Shown one piece after another: positions 52,021 to 52,148 of a DNA stretch of 52,148 bases. The DNA is taken from assembly GCA_023423045.1 (NCBI GenBank), contig JAFAGA010000051.1:1-52148 (forward strand). Reading direction: 5' to 3'. Position numbers and translations under genes: made by a program. Numbering within the stretch: the first letter of the stretch is position 1; the number at the start of each line of letters is the position of its first letter. Below the pieces are notes generated by a model. That model saw only the letters and a program-made list of their open reading frames with translations. It did not search any database and was not told the origin of the DNA. Source of the stretch: Bacillota bacterium (GTDB taxonomy: Bacteria > Bacillota > Clostridia > Lachnospirales > Lachnospiraceae).

Positions 52021-52148
52021 AAATTGTCATGCGACAAATTATCCTTACTTCCGGCTACACTAACGCGGCATTTTATTATCTGATTTATTCTGATTAAGTT
52101 CTGATATTGTGTCGCTTTTTACTACACATTTCTATCAGTCTCTTTTTG

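Noticed and set aside
1..52148. tRNA, rRNA and vitamin riboswitches
   Set aside because: No cloverleaf, rRNA-like stretch or known riboswitch core was recognised on either strand; a tRNAscan or Infernal run would be needed to exclude them fully.

Overview
The window looks like a chromosomal segment of a low-GC Gram-positive Clostridia member, most likely Lachnospiraceae. Basis: Firmicutes-type S10-spc-alpha ribosomal gene order, zinc-type S14 and L36, a Cys4-zinc adenylate kinase, a clostridial KOW protein between map and infA, strong AGGAGG ribosome binding sites, and an ecfA1-ecfA2-ecfT-truA-rplM-rpsI tail. Genus-level assignment is not possible by eye.

Layout. 1-4.1 kb: an incomplete coding tail, an SDR reductase, a TetR-type regulator, a cysteine-cluster protein and a soluble zinc-binding chemoreceptor. 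4.2-6.7 kb: a BlaI/BlaR1-like repressor-sensor pair with a palindromic operator candidate. 6.9-12.8 kb: a five-gene peptide-type ABC importer read leftward. 13.0-36.8 kb: the ribosomal supercluster, all leftward from a strong promoter near 36.8 kb: rpsJ-rplC-D-W-B-rpsS-rplV-rpsC-rplP-rpmC-rpsQ, rplN-X-E-rpsZ-H-rplF-R-rpsE-rpmD-rplO-secY-adk-map-KOW-infA-rpmJ, then rpsM-K-D-rpoA-rplQ, ecfA1-A2-T-truA, an mgtC-like gene, a glyoxalase-fold gene, and rplM-rpsI under a perfect consensus promoter. 37.1-41.1 kb: a three-gene glycosylation set (GtrA flippase, YfhO-type GT-C, polyprenyl-phosphate glycosyltransferase). 41.3-43.6 kb: an ECF sigma factor with a membrane anti-sigma protein. 44.0-44.9 kb: an rRNA-type methyltransferase. 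45.3-49.3 kb (+): a pspA-ydjG-ydjH-ydjI envelope-stress cluster. 49.3-52.1 kb: an accessory, partly decayed region.

The most unusual content is in the last 3 kb. A short gene with a strong ribosome binding site encodes a 19-residue leader, an in-frame TAA, and then eight consecutive Cys-x-x-x tetrads. It resembles a clostridial Cys-rich RiPP precursor. Next to it are a membrane-anchored S41 peptidase, the tail of an ABC transporter ATPase and another stop-interrupted open frame. This looks like a RiPP locus that is decaying. Beside it lies a transposase-less IS200/IS605-like element with four hairpins that could be a transposon guide RNA.

Other non-coding structure worth attention: a 421-nt hairpin-rich region before rpsM, a long-range-paired S10 leader, 12-nt minisatellites on both sides of the glyoxalase gene, a 65-nt inverted dispersed repeat around pspA-ydjG-ydjH, and a nested palindrome between pspA and ydjG. 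No tRNA, rRNA or CRISPR array was seen. All assignments were made by reading motifs, without database searches.
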